Of a stretch of DNA of 64,000 bases, positions 1 through 9,216 are shown piece by piece. The DNA comes from Sinonovacula constricta. Taxonomy: Eukaryota > Mollusca > Bivalvia > Cardiida > Solecurtidae. Position 1 is the first letter of the stretch. Each line of letters starts with the position of its first letter. The stretch is from positions 17,070,362-17,134,361 of the forward strand of contig CM017564.1 in assembly GCA_007844125.1 (NCBI GenBank), in the 5' to 3' direction. The position numbers were made by a program, and so were the translations under genes. Under the pieces are notes generated by a model that saw only the letters and a program-made list of their open reading frames with translations, ran no database searches and was not told the origin of the DNA.

Positions 1-13
1 ACAGAGGAAACTC

Positions 14-19
14 TTTATT
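14..19 (-). terminator. Polyadenylation signal AATAAA of the BEN-like gene
   Basis: TTTATT on the plus strand reads AATAAA on the minus strand, 15 nt past the stop codon of the last exon. This matches a short animal 3' UTR. The cleavage site would lie at or beyond the left edge of the window. Confidence 0.6.
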
Positions 20-33
20 CAGAGACAGCACTT

Positions 34-960
34 TTACTTATTAAATCCACTGTCATACGCATACACGTAACTAATTTCACAACTTTTGTTTGTGTCAAAG
101 ATTAACAGTGGGCGTGGAGGTAGAATACAGGTCTTAGTTTTCCGTTTATGGGTCTTGTTCCTTATTCCAGTGTTGATGCCCTCAACAGCTTTTTTCAAGC
201 ATCGCACATCATCACCTAGGTTTTCGAGCACGGCATGTTCAATAGCATGTCTTCTCCTTGGTCAGAGGCTTGGCTTTTGCATTTTGCCATAGTAATTTTT
301 ACCTACAAGTTCATCTTCTCGATAAATTTTCTGGGCCAGTTGCCACCCAAAACTTCCAGGCCAACTAGAAGCACTTTGGAATTGTCTCTGAATAATTGGT
401 GCGATTCTTACTTCTGCATTCTGATCCACTCTGTCGATGTCTTCATATGAACATATTTCAACAATGGGACCTACGCTGCATGAAAGAAGGTGAGTAAATC
501 CTTCTGCCCGACATGGTGATGTGCGGGGCACAAGATGCACTCTTGCAGCACAAGGATCCCCTAACTGCTGGTTCTCAATAGGTTGATTCTCATGCATGTA
601 GCCCCTGTTCCCACTGTTGTTAGTGTCGTCCATCTGAAGTTGGTTGTCATGTGTGCTGATGGTCTCCTCAGCTAATGTTTCATCTGAGCTTTCTACTGCA
701 ATCTCAGAACATTGCTTGTTCTCATCCTGTTGTATTATCTGGCTCTCAGTTTGCAGTTCCATATGAAGGATCTTACTTAAATTTCTGTCATCCTCAAGTC
801 CTTGAACAATTCCAAGAATCTTATTTAGCTCTCTGTTCTTTAATTCGTTTAACAAATCGAACATCTGTGCCAATTTGCCACCATTAATCTTTAATATTTC
901 AAACAAATCTGACAGGGATCTCCCCTTTGGGTCATATGATGACAGAAGTTCCTCCTTGTC
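34..960 (-). CDS. BEN-like gene, last exon with BEN-like domain (contains in-frame TGA)
   Basis: The exon opens DKEELLSSYDPKGRSLSDLF after a TTTCAG acceptor. A helical stretch follows (about residues 15-70 of the exon), then a low-complexity acidic/Gln-rich part, then the BEN-like module from about 470 down to 130: VEICSYEDID, FGWQLAQKIY, ELVGKNYYG, KPSL, PRRRHAIEHAVLE, INTGIRNK. A TGA at 262-264 falls between KPSL and PRRR. In BEN domains this spot usually reads Leu-Asp-Pro, so the stop sits inside a conserved motif. The frame then runs to a TAA at 34-36, 15 nt before an AATAAA. Confidence 0.7.
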
Positions 961-1026
961 CTGAAAGATCAGCACATCATCCGTCTATGTTCCACAAGAT
1001 CTTTTTGACTATTCAAACTCACTAAC

Positions 1027-1161
1027 TTGTGCAACAACACAATCTTTTTCGTCCTCTCTAAGGTCTGTCAGAAAAACTGGTTGCCTTTGTGGAGAAGGAT
1101 AACTCGGGTCTGTCTGACCGGAACCCTGGTGCAAGACGTTAATCAATCGATTGTTGGAGCC
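1027..1161 (-). CDS. BEN-like gene, exon 5
   Basis: The acceptor TTTCTTTTCAG precedes 1161. The exon has 45 codons, phase 0, from GSNNRLINVLHQGSG to EDEKDCVVAQ. The donor GTTAGT starts at 1026 and opens a short 66-nt intron (1026-961) ending CTTTCAG. Reading straight through that interval would meet two TAG codons in frame, so the short intron is the better reading. The Ser/Pro/Gln-rich sequence suggests a linker. Confidence 0.62.
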
Positions 1162-1956
1162 CTGAAAAGAAATATGTATATATCATGATACAGCTTTCAT
1201 GCACTATTTACTAAACTAGAGCTAAACACGAATGAATACCCTGCAACAGTTTTGGAACATACAGGTCCACATTATTTTGCACTGTTTTAATAAGTTGTTT
1301 TTTTTCAGTGTGTTTTTATTTGCATAATTTTATCTTCACAGACGTGGAGAGCACCCTCCAATACACACTCAACATGTACCCTTGAAGAGAGGTTGATATG
1401 AGTTTACAAAATAAAAATGTCATTAATAATTTGTTGGTGAAGTGATGGCTTGGACACTTCCAAATAATTCTTGGTTAACCTAACTGCAAAGATACACCTT
1501 AATTGCATGGGTGCATGAACATCATTTTCCCTAATTCTATCTTATATGTACATGGCACACAGTCAAACCGTAGCAATTCTTATCTACAGTGGTTGCTTAT
1601 GCAATAGGATGCAAAGAAATTCATCTATATGGGGTTAAAGGCAATTAGCATCATTCTTAAGTCAAGACATGAACTCCATTTTTATAACAATGAATTCTTT
1701 CTTCCTTTTTGTTGTTTAAATGTGATTGTGACCTCAAAATACTCATATTTAAGCAGCATGCAAAAATTCATGTGTCTTTAAACAGTTTGAAGAAAGTGTA
1801 TCCTGTAAATCACAAATTAAGCCATTCTTTATTAATGGATGGATGGGAAGTTAAATGTGCCTTTCTCAGACCTTGTCTTAAAAGTATTATGACCTGGATT
1901 CATCTGCCTTGCTAGTCTATGAACATTTTGGTACAAGTTTTAGGATGTTTACTTAC

Positions 1957-2049
1957 CATTATTTGGTATGGTGCAAATTCTTGCCTTTCAGGTTCAGTTT
2001 CTTCAGGTCTTCTGGCTGCCCTTATCCTTTGTTCAGTTGGACTTGGTGG
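1957..2049 (-). CDS. BEN-like gene, exon 4
   Basis: The exon is 93 nt, phase 0 at both ends, between the acceptor TTTTTCCAG and the donor GTAAGT. It encodes 31 residues beginning PPSPTEQRIRAARRPEE, a charged, probably disordered linker. The consensus donor and the phase match on both sides are the main support. Confidence 0.68.
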
Positions 2050-2214
2050 CTGGAAAAATAATCGATTACATTTATTGTCACTTCTGGAAAAAATATCAGT
2101 CTCTCATAACAACTTCTAACTATCAGCTTCAATGCAAAATGTGCATTACAAACCGAGGTAATGCATATGCCTATGATATTTATATCAAACACTTCAAGTT
2201 CTTCCATTAGACTG

Positions 2215-2280
2215 TTTTAGGGATTTTGCCGACAGTGTGCAGCAACATTTCTATCATTATAGCACAGGAGCATTTATGAG
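2215..2280. repeat. Dispersed repeat flank shared with 47.5 kb
   Basis: The stretch containing TTTCTATCATTATAGCACAGG recurs at about 47512-47590. There the sequence passes directly from GCATTTAG to CCGATTAACT. Here the same two flanks (GCATTTA and GCTGATTAACT at about 2460) are separated by the tRNA-like pair. Confidence 0.5.
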
Positions 2281-2452
2281 GGCCTGTCGGGTTTTGAACC
2301 CATGACCTCCCAATCCACAAACCGATGCTCCACCAGTCAGGTGTAATGCTGTCCCATTAGCCAAGTTAAGATGGAAGCCAACTATGATCTGGCCTGGCCG
2401 GGTTTTGAACCCATGACCTCCCAATCCACAAACCGATGCTCTACCAGTTATG
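2281..2452 (-). repeat. Tandem pair of tRNA-like SINE heads
   Basis: Two nearly identical units (about 2281-2342 and 2391-2452) read on the minus strand as a tRNA-like block with an A box TGGTAGAGCATCGG (TGGTGGAGC in one copy) and a B box GGGTTCAAAACCC. They are about 112 bp apart and joined by a related linker. These are internal RNA polymerase III promoter elements, as in tRNA-derived SINEs. No full acceptor stem is visible, so this is not a functional tRNA gene. The block lies in an intron of the BEN-like gene, between exons 4 and 3. Confidence 0.65.
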
Positions 2453-2844
2453 ACTTTGTGGCTGATTAACTGTTTTATTTGTATTGTCTGAGGCAAAAAC
2501 CAAAAAGGTGCTCATTTTCAAAGTGAAAGGTATTTGAAGCAGAGATATATGTCCTGATGGACAAGATGAAGATTTTGTTGGTGAATATATATTTCAAGCA
2601 GCAATTTGAAACCTTCAGTGCATATTTCGTTTGAACGGTTGACAAAGTTGACATAAGCATGAAAAAGGAAAGTGAAAGGCGAAGTAGCACAAGTTAGTAG
2701 GATAGCTTACTTTAGCTTACTTCTGTTTTCACAACAGCATGGCTGCAATAAATTATTACCGTAACAATTCTTATGTTGCTAAGTTGTTAAGTTAAGGATA
2801 GACAAATCAAAAACAGCTGAGGAATTTTAAATGCAAGCTCCTAC

Positions 2845-2984
2845 CACTATTTCATCCTCTTCAGGCTGCACCATTAGGTAGCCATGCTCTTCATGACACC
2901 TCTCTAACTTCTCTTTGTCCAATGCTCTAGCTCTTGCTCTTTTGGCCCATTCTTTCTCGAATCTGTTTAGTGCAGGCCTTGAAT
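2845..2984 (-). CDS. BEN-like gene, exon 3
   Basis: The acceptor TTATCTTTCAG precedes 2984 and the donor GTAGGA follows 2845. The 140 nt complete the split Asp codon and add 46 codons, rich in Arg, Lys and Glu (FEKEWAKRARARALDKEKLE), predicted helical or coiled-coil. It ends on a codon boundary (EEDEIV), matching the phase-0 start of exon 4. Confidence 0.7.
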
Positions 2985-3186
2985 CTGAAAGATAAGAATG
3001 ATATTCAGGAAGGGAGGCAAACAAAATCAATTATCTGGATTGGTTATAAGCTAGCATTTAGCTGCATTTAAACATGTTTAAAAATTAACAATAAGAAATA
3101 GCTAAGTATTCCCAAAAAGAAATAGCATTTTTATTTAAGTTCATATATGACCGAACAGCACATAGCCTACATTTACATCAAGGCAC

Positions 3187-3257
3187 ATAAAACCCACATA
3201 AAACACTATGTAAAACCCACATAAAACACTATGTAAAACCTACATAAAACACATAAT
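3187..3257. repeat. Short tandem repeat, about 28-bp unit
   Basis: About two and a half copies of a unit containing CATAAAACACTATGTAAAAC lie between exons 3 and 2 of the BEN-like gene. Nothing else is visible in this intron segment. Confidence 0.6.
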
Positions 3258-3590
3258 GGTCTATACATTTTAAAAATAAAAGCTGTTAAACATTTCCTGG
3301 ATGTACCAGTGATAAATTACTAGAAAATCTGTGTTTAATGCAATGGATATGCCTTTTTTCATGTGGGCGGTAAGTATCAGCATGTTCATCTTATTGGCAT
3401 CTACACATTTAACAATGATATTTAACAAGAAGCGCTTAGTGCAGATTAAGTTTAGACAGCAAGGATGCACATACTGATCTGGACATGCACTGAACATTGT
3501 TTAAGCCCATGAAGTAAGTGTTTAATAAAATAAAATAATATTGACTGTCTCCGACAACCCAATATTACATAAAAATAACACAAAACTCAC

Positions 3591-3758
3591 CAGACAGTTC
3601 TAGCACTTCAATCTTGTAATCTGTTTAACTGTGTGTGAGGGCACACTGTAATCCTGGTGTAAGTTTATCAGAGGTTCTGATCTTGCTTGTAGCCACTATG
3701 GCAGTGCATCCATCAATATCAAACAGAACAAGCGCAAGTTTCGGAACTTTATCCATGT
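3591..3758 (-). CDS. BEN-like gene, exon 2 (contains in-frame TAA)
   Basis: The acceptor TTCATTTCAG lies just upstream of 3758 and the donor GTGAG begins at 3590. The translation starts MDKVPKLALVLFDIDG and ends TDYKIEVLELS, with a split Asp codon completed by exon 3. Codon 44 after the local ATG is TAA (3625-3627). The sequence on both sides of it reads in the same frame, so a point nonsense change is the simplest reading. The YKIEVLELS end resembles the small N-terminal module that precedes BEN domains in many invertebrate proteins. Confidence 0.68.
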
Positions 3759-4548
3759 CTGAAATGAAGAAAAAAAAATGTAACTATTAGATATTGTAGA
3801 CCCTAGTGTTTTGTCCTTATTGTTGTCCTCGCGTAGGTCAATGCATATTGCTCTATAAAAGGTGAGGGTCATAAATCACATGACTGCCATATGGTGACAT
3901 TTTTTGTACACAGCTGCATAGCGGATGCTTGTGCTCCTGCGAAGGGGAAATGACCTTAAAACACGTTCACACTTCCTGTCCACTAGACAAACAAGGTGTC
4001 ATAAATCTGCCAATTAGCTTAATTAGCTGGGGTGTCCGATCATGTCTTATGATTGGGGATTGGGATTAGAGTAAAACTTGTATGTATGAAAGGGACCAAC
4101 GCGCATGGAGAAACATAATATGATTTTACAAAACGATATACTTTAAATTAATTTTATCCTTAAATTGGTACAAAAATCAAGTACCCGTTTAGGCACACTG
4201 AAGACCACAATTTGGCATAGAACATAATTGCCATGAATGGGCAAAATGGCGGGGTCATGAAATAAGCCCTAATTAGGCGTGTAGACCCCTATTAAAATAG
4301 TTGCAAGTCAAGTCAAAAGTTTTATACAGATTATTAATCGCGTTCCACAAACTGATTAATCATAAATAAATCATAGCGCAATATGGGAACTATGCATTTA
4401 GAAATAGGAATTTTGACGCCAATATCCAATTTTACAACATTGTTCATGATACGATATATAACAATAAAGATTAGAAGCACAAGAAACTTCGCTTTACAAA
4501 GAGGCGAGATAAAATAAACTACAAATCCATACACCTGTAACTAAAGTA

Positions 4549-4735
4549 ATGATGATGATGATGATGATGCTGACGCTGATGCTACTGCTGATAATGATGA
4601 CGGTGATACTGATGCTGTTCATTATTATGATGTAAATGGTGATAACGGTTACGGTGATGCTAATGTTGATGATGATTACGATGTAGATCGTGATGGCGGT
4701 GATGCTGCTGCTGATTTTGATGATGATTAGTCTTG
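4549..4735. repeat. Degenerate GAT-rich microsatellite
   Basis: An interrupted (GAT)n tract with variants GCT, AAT and GGT. It lies in the first intron of the BEN-like gene. The surrounding 3.8-5.4 kb shows only AT-rich sequence with no supported exon. Confidence 0.75.
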
Positions 4736-5482
4736 TTTATACAGATAGTATGGGATCATGATGATGATCATGTGTAATCAGGTGAATTTAGTGGTAGTAA
4801 TGGTGATTTTTTCTTTGATATTTATCATGTTAATGGACGTGATATAAGTTCGTTTTTATTACGGTTGTTTTTTCATTTAACTGTGAATCGGTGATTGCAT
4901 ACATGTACTATTTGACAATCTAGGGTTATTCAGACGTTGAACTATAGGATCATACCAGTCATTGGCTCTGAGTGCTAGGGAGGATGTAATTGGTTCTTGA
5001 TTGGGTCACACCTTGCAATATTGCATAGCATTTGTTTGTGTTTTGTTCTTTTATGCTTTGTGTTATATGAGATGTGTTAGCTTCTTTTGGTTGACGTTTA
5101 ATATCATTTAGTAGCTTTAATTTCGTGTCATCATTGTATGACACGGTGCATTCTTTGTAAATGAAAATTACTTTTAACAAGTGTGTTCTCGCAAAAGAAT
5201 GATAGGCGTAGTTGGTCCAGGAACGGACCAATCAGCTATAATGTAATTATCGAAAATTCTAAATGAGGTAATGCTACGACATTGCGAGTGCAAACGTGTA
5301 ATGTCAGCTGTGTACACACTATCTTGATACATGTACATGTGTATGCATAACGATGAAGACTAAGAATGTAGATCCGAGGCGGATGTTAAGTTATTCATTG
5401 AACTTAATTAAAATACCAGTTTCGACAGACAAGCAATTTTATAGTTAAATTGTGTGTTTTATAAATGAGGGGTGATTTTTAG

Positions 5483-5539
5483 TGCAGTTACGTTTTGACG
5501 ATACATGATGACTTGGACAACTCGTGCGGTTGCGGAACT
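5483..5539 (+). CDS. Tentative internal exon (19 codons)
   Basis: Between a weak acceptor ATTTTTAG and a strong donor GTAAGTAA lies an open phase-0 segment ending DDLDNSCGCGT. It would join in frame to the candidate exon at 7453. It overlaps intron 1 of the minus-strand BEN-like gene, so it would belong to a different, plus-strand gene. The polypyrimidine tract is poor and no start codon or further exons were found, so this is weak. Confidence 0.2.
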
Positions 5540-5734
5540 GTAAGTAATAATACAGATTTATTTGCTATTTCTGCAGGTAACATATAATAGCGCGTTTATA
5601 TTGATTTAAGCCAGTTATTGTGTTCGTTTAAATTTATCTCGTACAAAGAAACGGTTGGAATGTTACTATAAATAATCGGGTGACCTTGAAACGGTTGAAG
5701 CGGTAGTAAAAATAACTATAACGTTACTAGCATT

Positions 5735-5890
5735 CCGATTTTTGCGTTTCTAGCGTTCCAAGCGCTCCGCTTACAGCGTTTATAGCGTTTATACCGTTTC
5801 AAGCGTTTCTAGCGCTCCGTTGCATTTCCATTTTGTTAGCATTCCGTTTCAGTTTCAACAGGAAGCGAAAAACGTTTCATTTCCATTTCC
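5735..5890. repeat. Degenerate AGCGTTTC-type tandem repeat
   Basis: Many imperfect repeats of AGCGTTT / AGCGCTCCG / CCGTTTC follow one another with no fixed period. The patch is CpG-richer than its surroundings and lies 150-300 bp inside intron 1 of the BEN-like gene. Confidence 0.5.
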
Positions 5891-6022
5891 ACTCCGTTCC
5901 GTTTGTCAATTTCGTGATTTTCAGTACTGTATGTATATAGAATAGTGCATCATTTACACTGTAGCAAGATTATAATCCGTTTCATATCATTTGAAAAATA
6001 TATCGTTGACAACCGTACTTAC

Positions 6023-6071
6023 GCTTATTTACAGAAAGAAACCCTTCGAGGGTTGATTGCTTCGTCGCCAT
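6023..6071 (-). CDS. BEN-like gene, exon 1 (start codon)
   Basis: ATG at 6071-6069 in an AAAATGG context opens 16 codons (MATKQSTLEGFLSVNK) plus one base, then a strong donor GTAAGT at 6022-6017. The leftover C joins the AC at the start of the exon at 3758 to give His, keeping frame with the downstream ATG. The exon sits in a locally CpG-richer patch, which fits a promoter-proximal first exon. The 2.3-kb gap to exon 2 makes this link an inference. Alternatively translation starts at the ATG at 3756. Confidence 0.55.
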
Positions 6072-6100
6072 TTTCATACATGTGACAAAAAGGAAGTTAT

Positions 6101-6325
6101 GTCGCCGAAGTGTTTGCAATCGGCTTTTCAGTTAAAAAGCAAGCGTTTCCCATGCGTTAGACCGATTCAGTTATTTCGTCGGCTATGAAAAAATGTGCGT
6201 CTATGTCGTCGAGATGTTTGCAACTAGATTTTCATTTCAAAAGCAAGCGTTTCCCATGCGTTAGGTTACAGACAACCATTTTTTGCGCCGATTTAGTTTA
6301 TTTGTCGGCTAAGAAAAATGTTCAT
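6101..6325. repeat. Promoter-proximal tandem duplication (two units of about 110 bp)
   Basis: Two units, 6101-6204 and 6205 to about 6325, share GTCGYCGARRTGTTTGCAA near the start, an identical AAGCGTTTCCCATGCGTTAG in the middle, and a GTCGGCTA(T/A)GAAAAA end. They lie just upstream of the first exon of the minus-strand BEN-like gene and may include its promoter. Confidence 0.6.
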
Positions 6326-6529
6326 TCTTGCGTTGTGTTTTCTGCGTGAAAAACGCAGGATTCTGCGTGACTGGGCATGCTGAGCTAAATGATAGTCCGC
6401 TAACGAAAGACGCTCATATATATTTAAGTTTTTGCATCTTATTGGCTTGTTACGAAATGCATTGAAATAAAGCGAGACGATTGGTCGGTTTGAATTCTAA
6501 CCGTCTACTGTGTATAAACAAATCGTAAT

Positions 6530-6572
6530 GGAAATTTTTGTTCACGAGCGAAAGGCGTCAGTGCGAGAAATT
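6530..6572. repeat. Direct repeat, copy 1 (partner at 7598-7642)
   Basis: TTCACGAGCGAAAGGCGTCAG recurs with one change at about 7610, with further weaker matches on both sides. The element type is unknown. Confidence 0.45.
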
Positions 6573-7332
6573 CCACTAAACGTAAAATGATAGTAAAAAC
6601 AAACGCAATACTACGCTTTATACATGTAGTTATGTTACCGGACTAGCTGGGTTTAAAAAATTCAACAACAAAATGTCTTTCTACCAATGTGTATTTATTT
6701 AATGGAAGATGGGGTTCATGATCGTCATAATAGTACCGATCTATAAATAGAAAATAACAAATGGTTAACACAATGTAAGAAGTTGAAAAAAAATTACATG
6801 ATCGATTCGAGCTCTAGTGTAAGCATACAGGGAAATATCTTTACACAATGTTTTAAACATGTTTATAAAAATAAAACAGTTTAGACAAATAAGTTTACAA
6901 ATACTCTTTTGAAAGACCTTGAGTTTAGTTAATCATTCAGTTAAATGTTACTAATAATAATTTATTAAAAAGCAAAGTAAAATACTTAACTAAGGAAATA
7001 TAATTTCCTGTAGCATAAACCTATACATCAAAAGGTTCATGTCGGAAAATAATTTGAAAATGACCGGTTGTCGAGTGATCAGTGGTTGAAGCATAAGCCA
7101 AGGAAAGACGATCTACAAGGATCATGAACCAAGAAAAGATAATCAGTCTATTACTACGTAAGTCTAGAATACGTTATTTCCATTTGCCCATTGATTTAAT
7201 TAATGCGAATACACAATTTTATTAAAGAATTCCACACTTACAATGATCATGCATATAAGATAAAAATCAACAGATGCATATAAAATCTAGTCCTACGACA
7301 GTTAGTATTTTCATCTTTTATTTAATTTTATT

Positions 7333-7400
7333 CTCCCTCTCTTTCTAACTAACTCTCTCCCTCTCTCACTCTCACTCTCTCTCTCTCTCTATCTCACTCT
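7333..7400. repeat. CT-rich microsatellite
   Basis: A (CT)n tract with ACT and CCT interruptions that extends toward the acceptor of the tentative exon at 7453. Confidence 0.8.
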
Positions 7401-7452
7401 CTTACACTCTTAATTTACTTTTCATTATTTCTCTCTTTCTTTCTTATTTTAG

Positions 7453-7512
7453 ACATCAAAGGCTTCGTCCGCTGCGGCGCTGACGCCGGTAGGACTCGTG
7501 ATTGACAATGAT
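7453..7512 (+). CDS. Tentative internal exon (20 codons)
   Basis: After a long pyrimidine tract (CT microsatellite, then TTTCTTATTTTAG) comes a 60-nt GC-rich stretch followed by GTAAGTATAT. It is open in phase 0 and reads TSKASSAAALTPVGLVIDND. Base composition differs sharply from the AT-rich flanks and both splice sites are near consensus. It could be a small internal exon of a plus-strand gene with long introns. No partner beyond 5483-5539 was found. Confidence 0.35.
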
Positions 7513-7832
7513 GTAAGTATATATCTATTTATATGCAGATATATGATCTATACACACACGTTACCAGGTATAGGTGCGTACGCGCAGAAAACTTCGTTAT
7601 GGACAAATTTATTCACGAGCGACAGGCGTCAGTGCTTGAAATTACGATAAAACTTTGGTTTTAACATATTGTATTACCATACTAAATTCACAACTGTAAC
7701 AAAAGAAAACTCAATACAAATACAATGTAAAGCGGCTGGGCTACACGCTCCAAATCTTACTTACAGTCCTCTCTGTAAACTGATAGTAAAAAAAAATAAA
7801 ATACAAAATACTTCCTATTTATTTCTTTATTT

Positions 7833-7893
7833 GGATTTAACGACACAACGAAATTTAACAGGTCATACGGCGCCGAATACAAAGAAGTTCAAT
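7833..7893 (-). mobile_element. 3'-end remnant of the Jockey/Nimb-like LINE
   Basis: On the minus strand the sequence reads GTATTCGGCGCCGTATGACC followed by a diverged TGTCGTTAAATCCAAATAAA tail. This matches the 3' end of the LINE at 14.2-19.1 kb. Only the terminal part is present, as expected for a severely 5'-truncated copy of a related subfamily. Confidence 0.65.
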
Positions 7894-8691
7894 GTGAATA
7901 GAGAATAATCAGGTAAAAACTTAACTATGTTAGTAAAATATAGAAAAATATAAAAATCTTTAAAGTTAAAATAATGTGAACTATAATTTAAAATAGGTTA
8001 ATGTATTAAACGGTCTGAAATGTATAACGGTTGCTACAGAAACAGTTTAAAAATATATAGGTAAATAAGAAAAGGTCCTATAAAAATTTTCACAAATATT
8101 TAACAGTAACAACTAACAGTAAGCACCTGCATCGGGAGTTATAAAAGATATAATGAACTTATGTACATACATAATAACTAGTAATAAAACAACACATGTA
8201 CAGTATGTACAGTAGATAAAAGACTCGGCAACCAAAAATTCCTAAGAATATTAATCTCGTTCAAGAAACAAACAAGGGTTCGCTGCGCTTCGGCCCACAT
8301 TACTCCCTCGGCTGACTAGGGTCCTCATTGATTTGAACTGTTTCTTAAATAAAATAATGTAATATAAAAGATAAGAATGCAATTGATTACTTCTCTCAAT
8401 AAACAACTTTAATGTCCTCATTACTAATAATCTAATATAAATGAAATGTTAAACAAATACCATTCTTTCCTAATGTTAGCCGTATTGATTTGACAAATAT
8501 GGTTTTAAATTCCATTCAAACGTTACCCTTTTCTATGTCGAGATTTGGACAAAATTCGCAGCATTCGTGTCGCTCTATTCAATTTAATCCACTAATATAA
8601 TCATATAATCTCCGTAAATAAATATTGTATGGATATGAAATGTTAATAACTCTGGACAAACAAAATCCTTTTAGACACTTTGTCGAAAAAC

Positions 8692-9216
8692 ATTACAATG
8701 TCTCAATCCTGGTAATAGAGTTAGTACTACATTATAATGACTCAATCCTGGTAATAGGGTTAGTTCTTCATTATAATGACTCAGTCCTGGTAATAGAGTT
8801 AGTACTACATTATAATGACTCAATCCTGGTAAGAGAGTTACAACTCGTATAAATATAGTACAAACACATTACAATGTCTCAATCCTGGTAAGAGAGTTAC
8901 AACTCGTATAAATATAGTACCAACACATTATAATGTCTCAATCCTGGTAAGAGAGTTACAACTCGTATAAATATAGTACAAACACACTATAATGTCTCGA
9001 TCCTGGTTATAGCGTTAGAATTCGAAAAAATATAGTACAAACACATTACAATGACCCAATCTGGTAATACAGTTAGAACTCGTACAGATATAATACAAAC
9101 TCATTACATTGTCTTAATCCTGGTAATAGAGTTAGAACTCGTACAGATATAATACAAACTCACTACAATGTCTTAATCCTGGTAATAGAGTTAGAACTCG
9201 TACAGATATAGTACAA
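8692..9216. repeat. Minisatellite, about 46- to 59-bp units
   Basis: Roughly ten units share TCAATCCTGGTAATAGAGTT with alternating tails (TAGTACTACATTATAATGAC, or ACAACTCGTATAAATATAGT plus a short link). The left part uses a shorter unit, the right part the longer one. Small ORFs over it are repeat artefacts. Confidence 0.8.

Larger units (their letters stand above)
34..6071 (-). pseudogene. BEN-domain-like gene, six exons, two in-frame stop codons
   Basis: Six minus-strand exons (6071-6023, 3758-3591, 2984-2845, 2049-1957, 1161-1027, 960-34) join in one reading frame of 504 codons including the stops. Every junction has GT/AG and matching phase. The N-terminus is MATKQSTLEGFLS. The next exon carries VLFDIDG and ends YKIEVLELSD, a pattern I associate with invertebrate BEN-type proteins. 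A basic, Glu-rich middle follows. The last exon ends with a BEN-like module (FGWQLAQKIY, ELVGKNYYG, KPSL, AIEHAVLE, INTGIRNK). BEN domains bind DNA or partner proteins in chromatin regulation. The frame is interrupted by TAA at 3625-3627 and TGA at 262-264, with no frameshift. It is either a young pseudogene, an allele or assembly with two errors, or a gene using readthrough. The gene structure is well supported by phase; the family name is less certain. Confidence 0.72.

Noticed and set aside
262..264. Frameshift in the BEN-like last exon
   Set aside because: On indexing, the reading on both sides of the TGA is in the same frame, so this is an in-frame stop and not a frameshift.
961..1026. 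Reading straight through between exons 5 and 6 of the BEN-like gene
   Set aside because: Would need two in-frame TAG codons. The 66-bp interval has GT/AG ends and preserves phase, so a short intron is preferred.
3160..9216. CRISPR-like arrays among the tandem repeats
   Set aside because: Units are contiguous or degenerate with no unique spacers, and the genome is eukaryotic.
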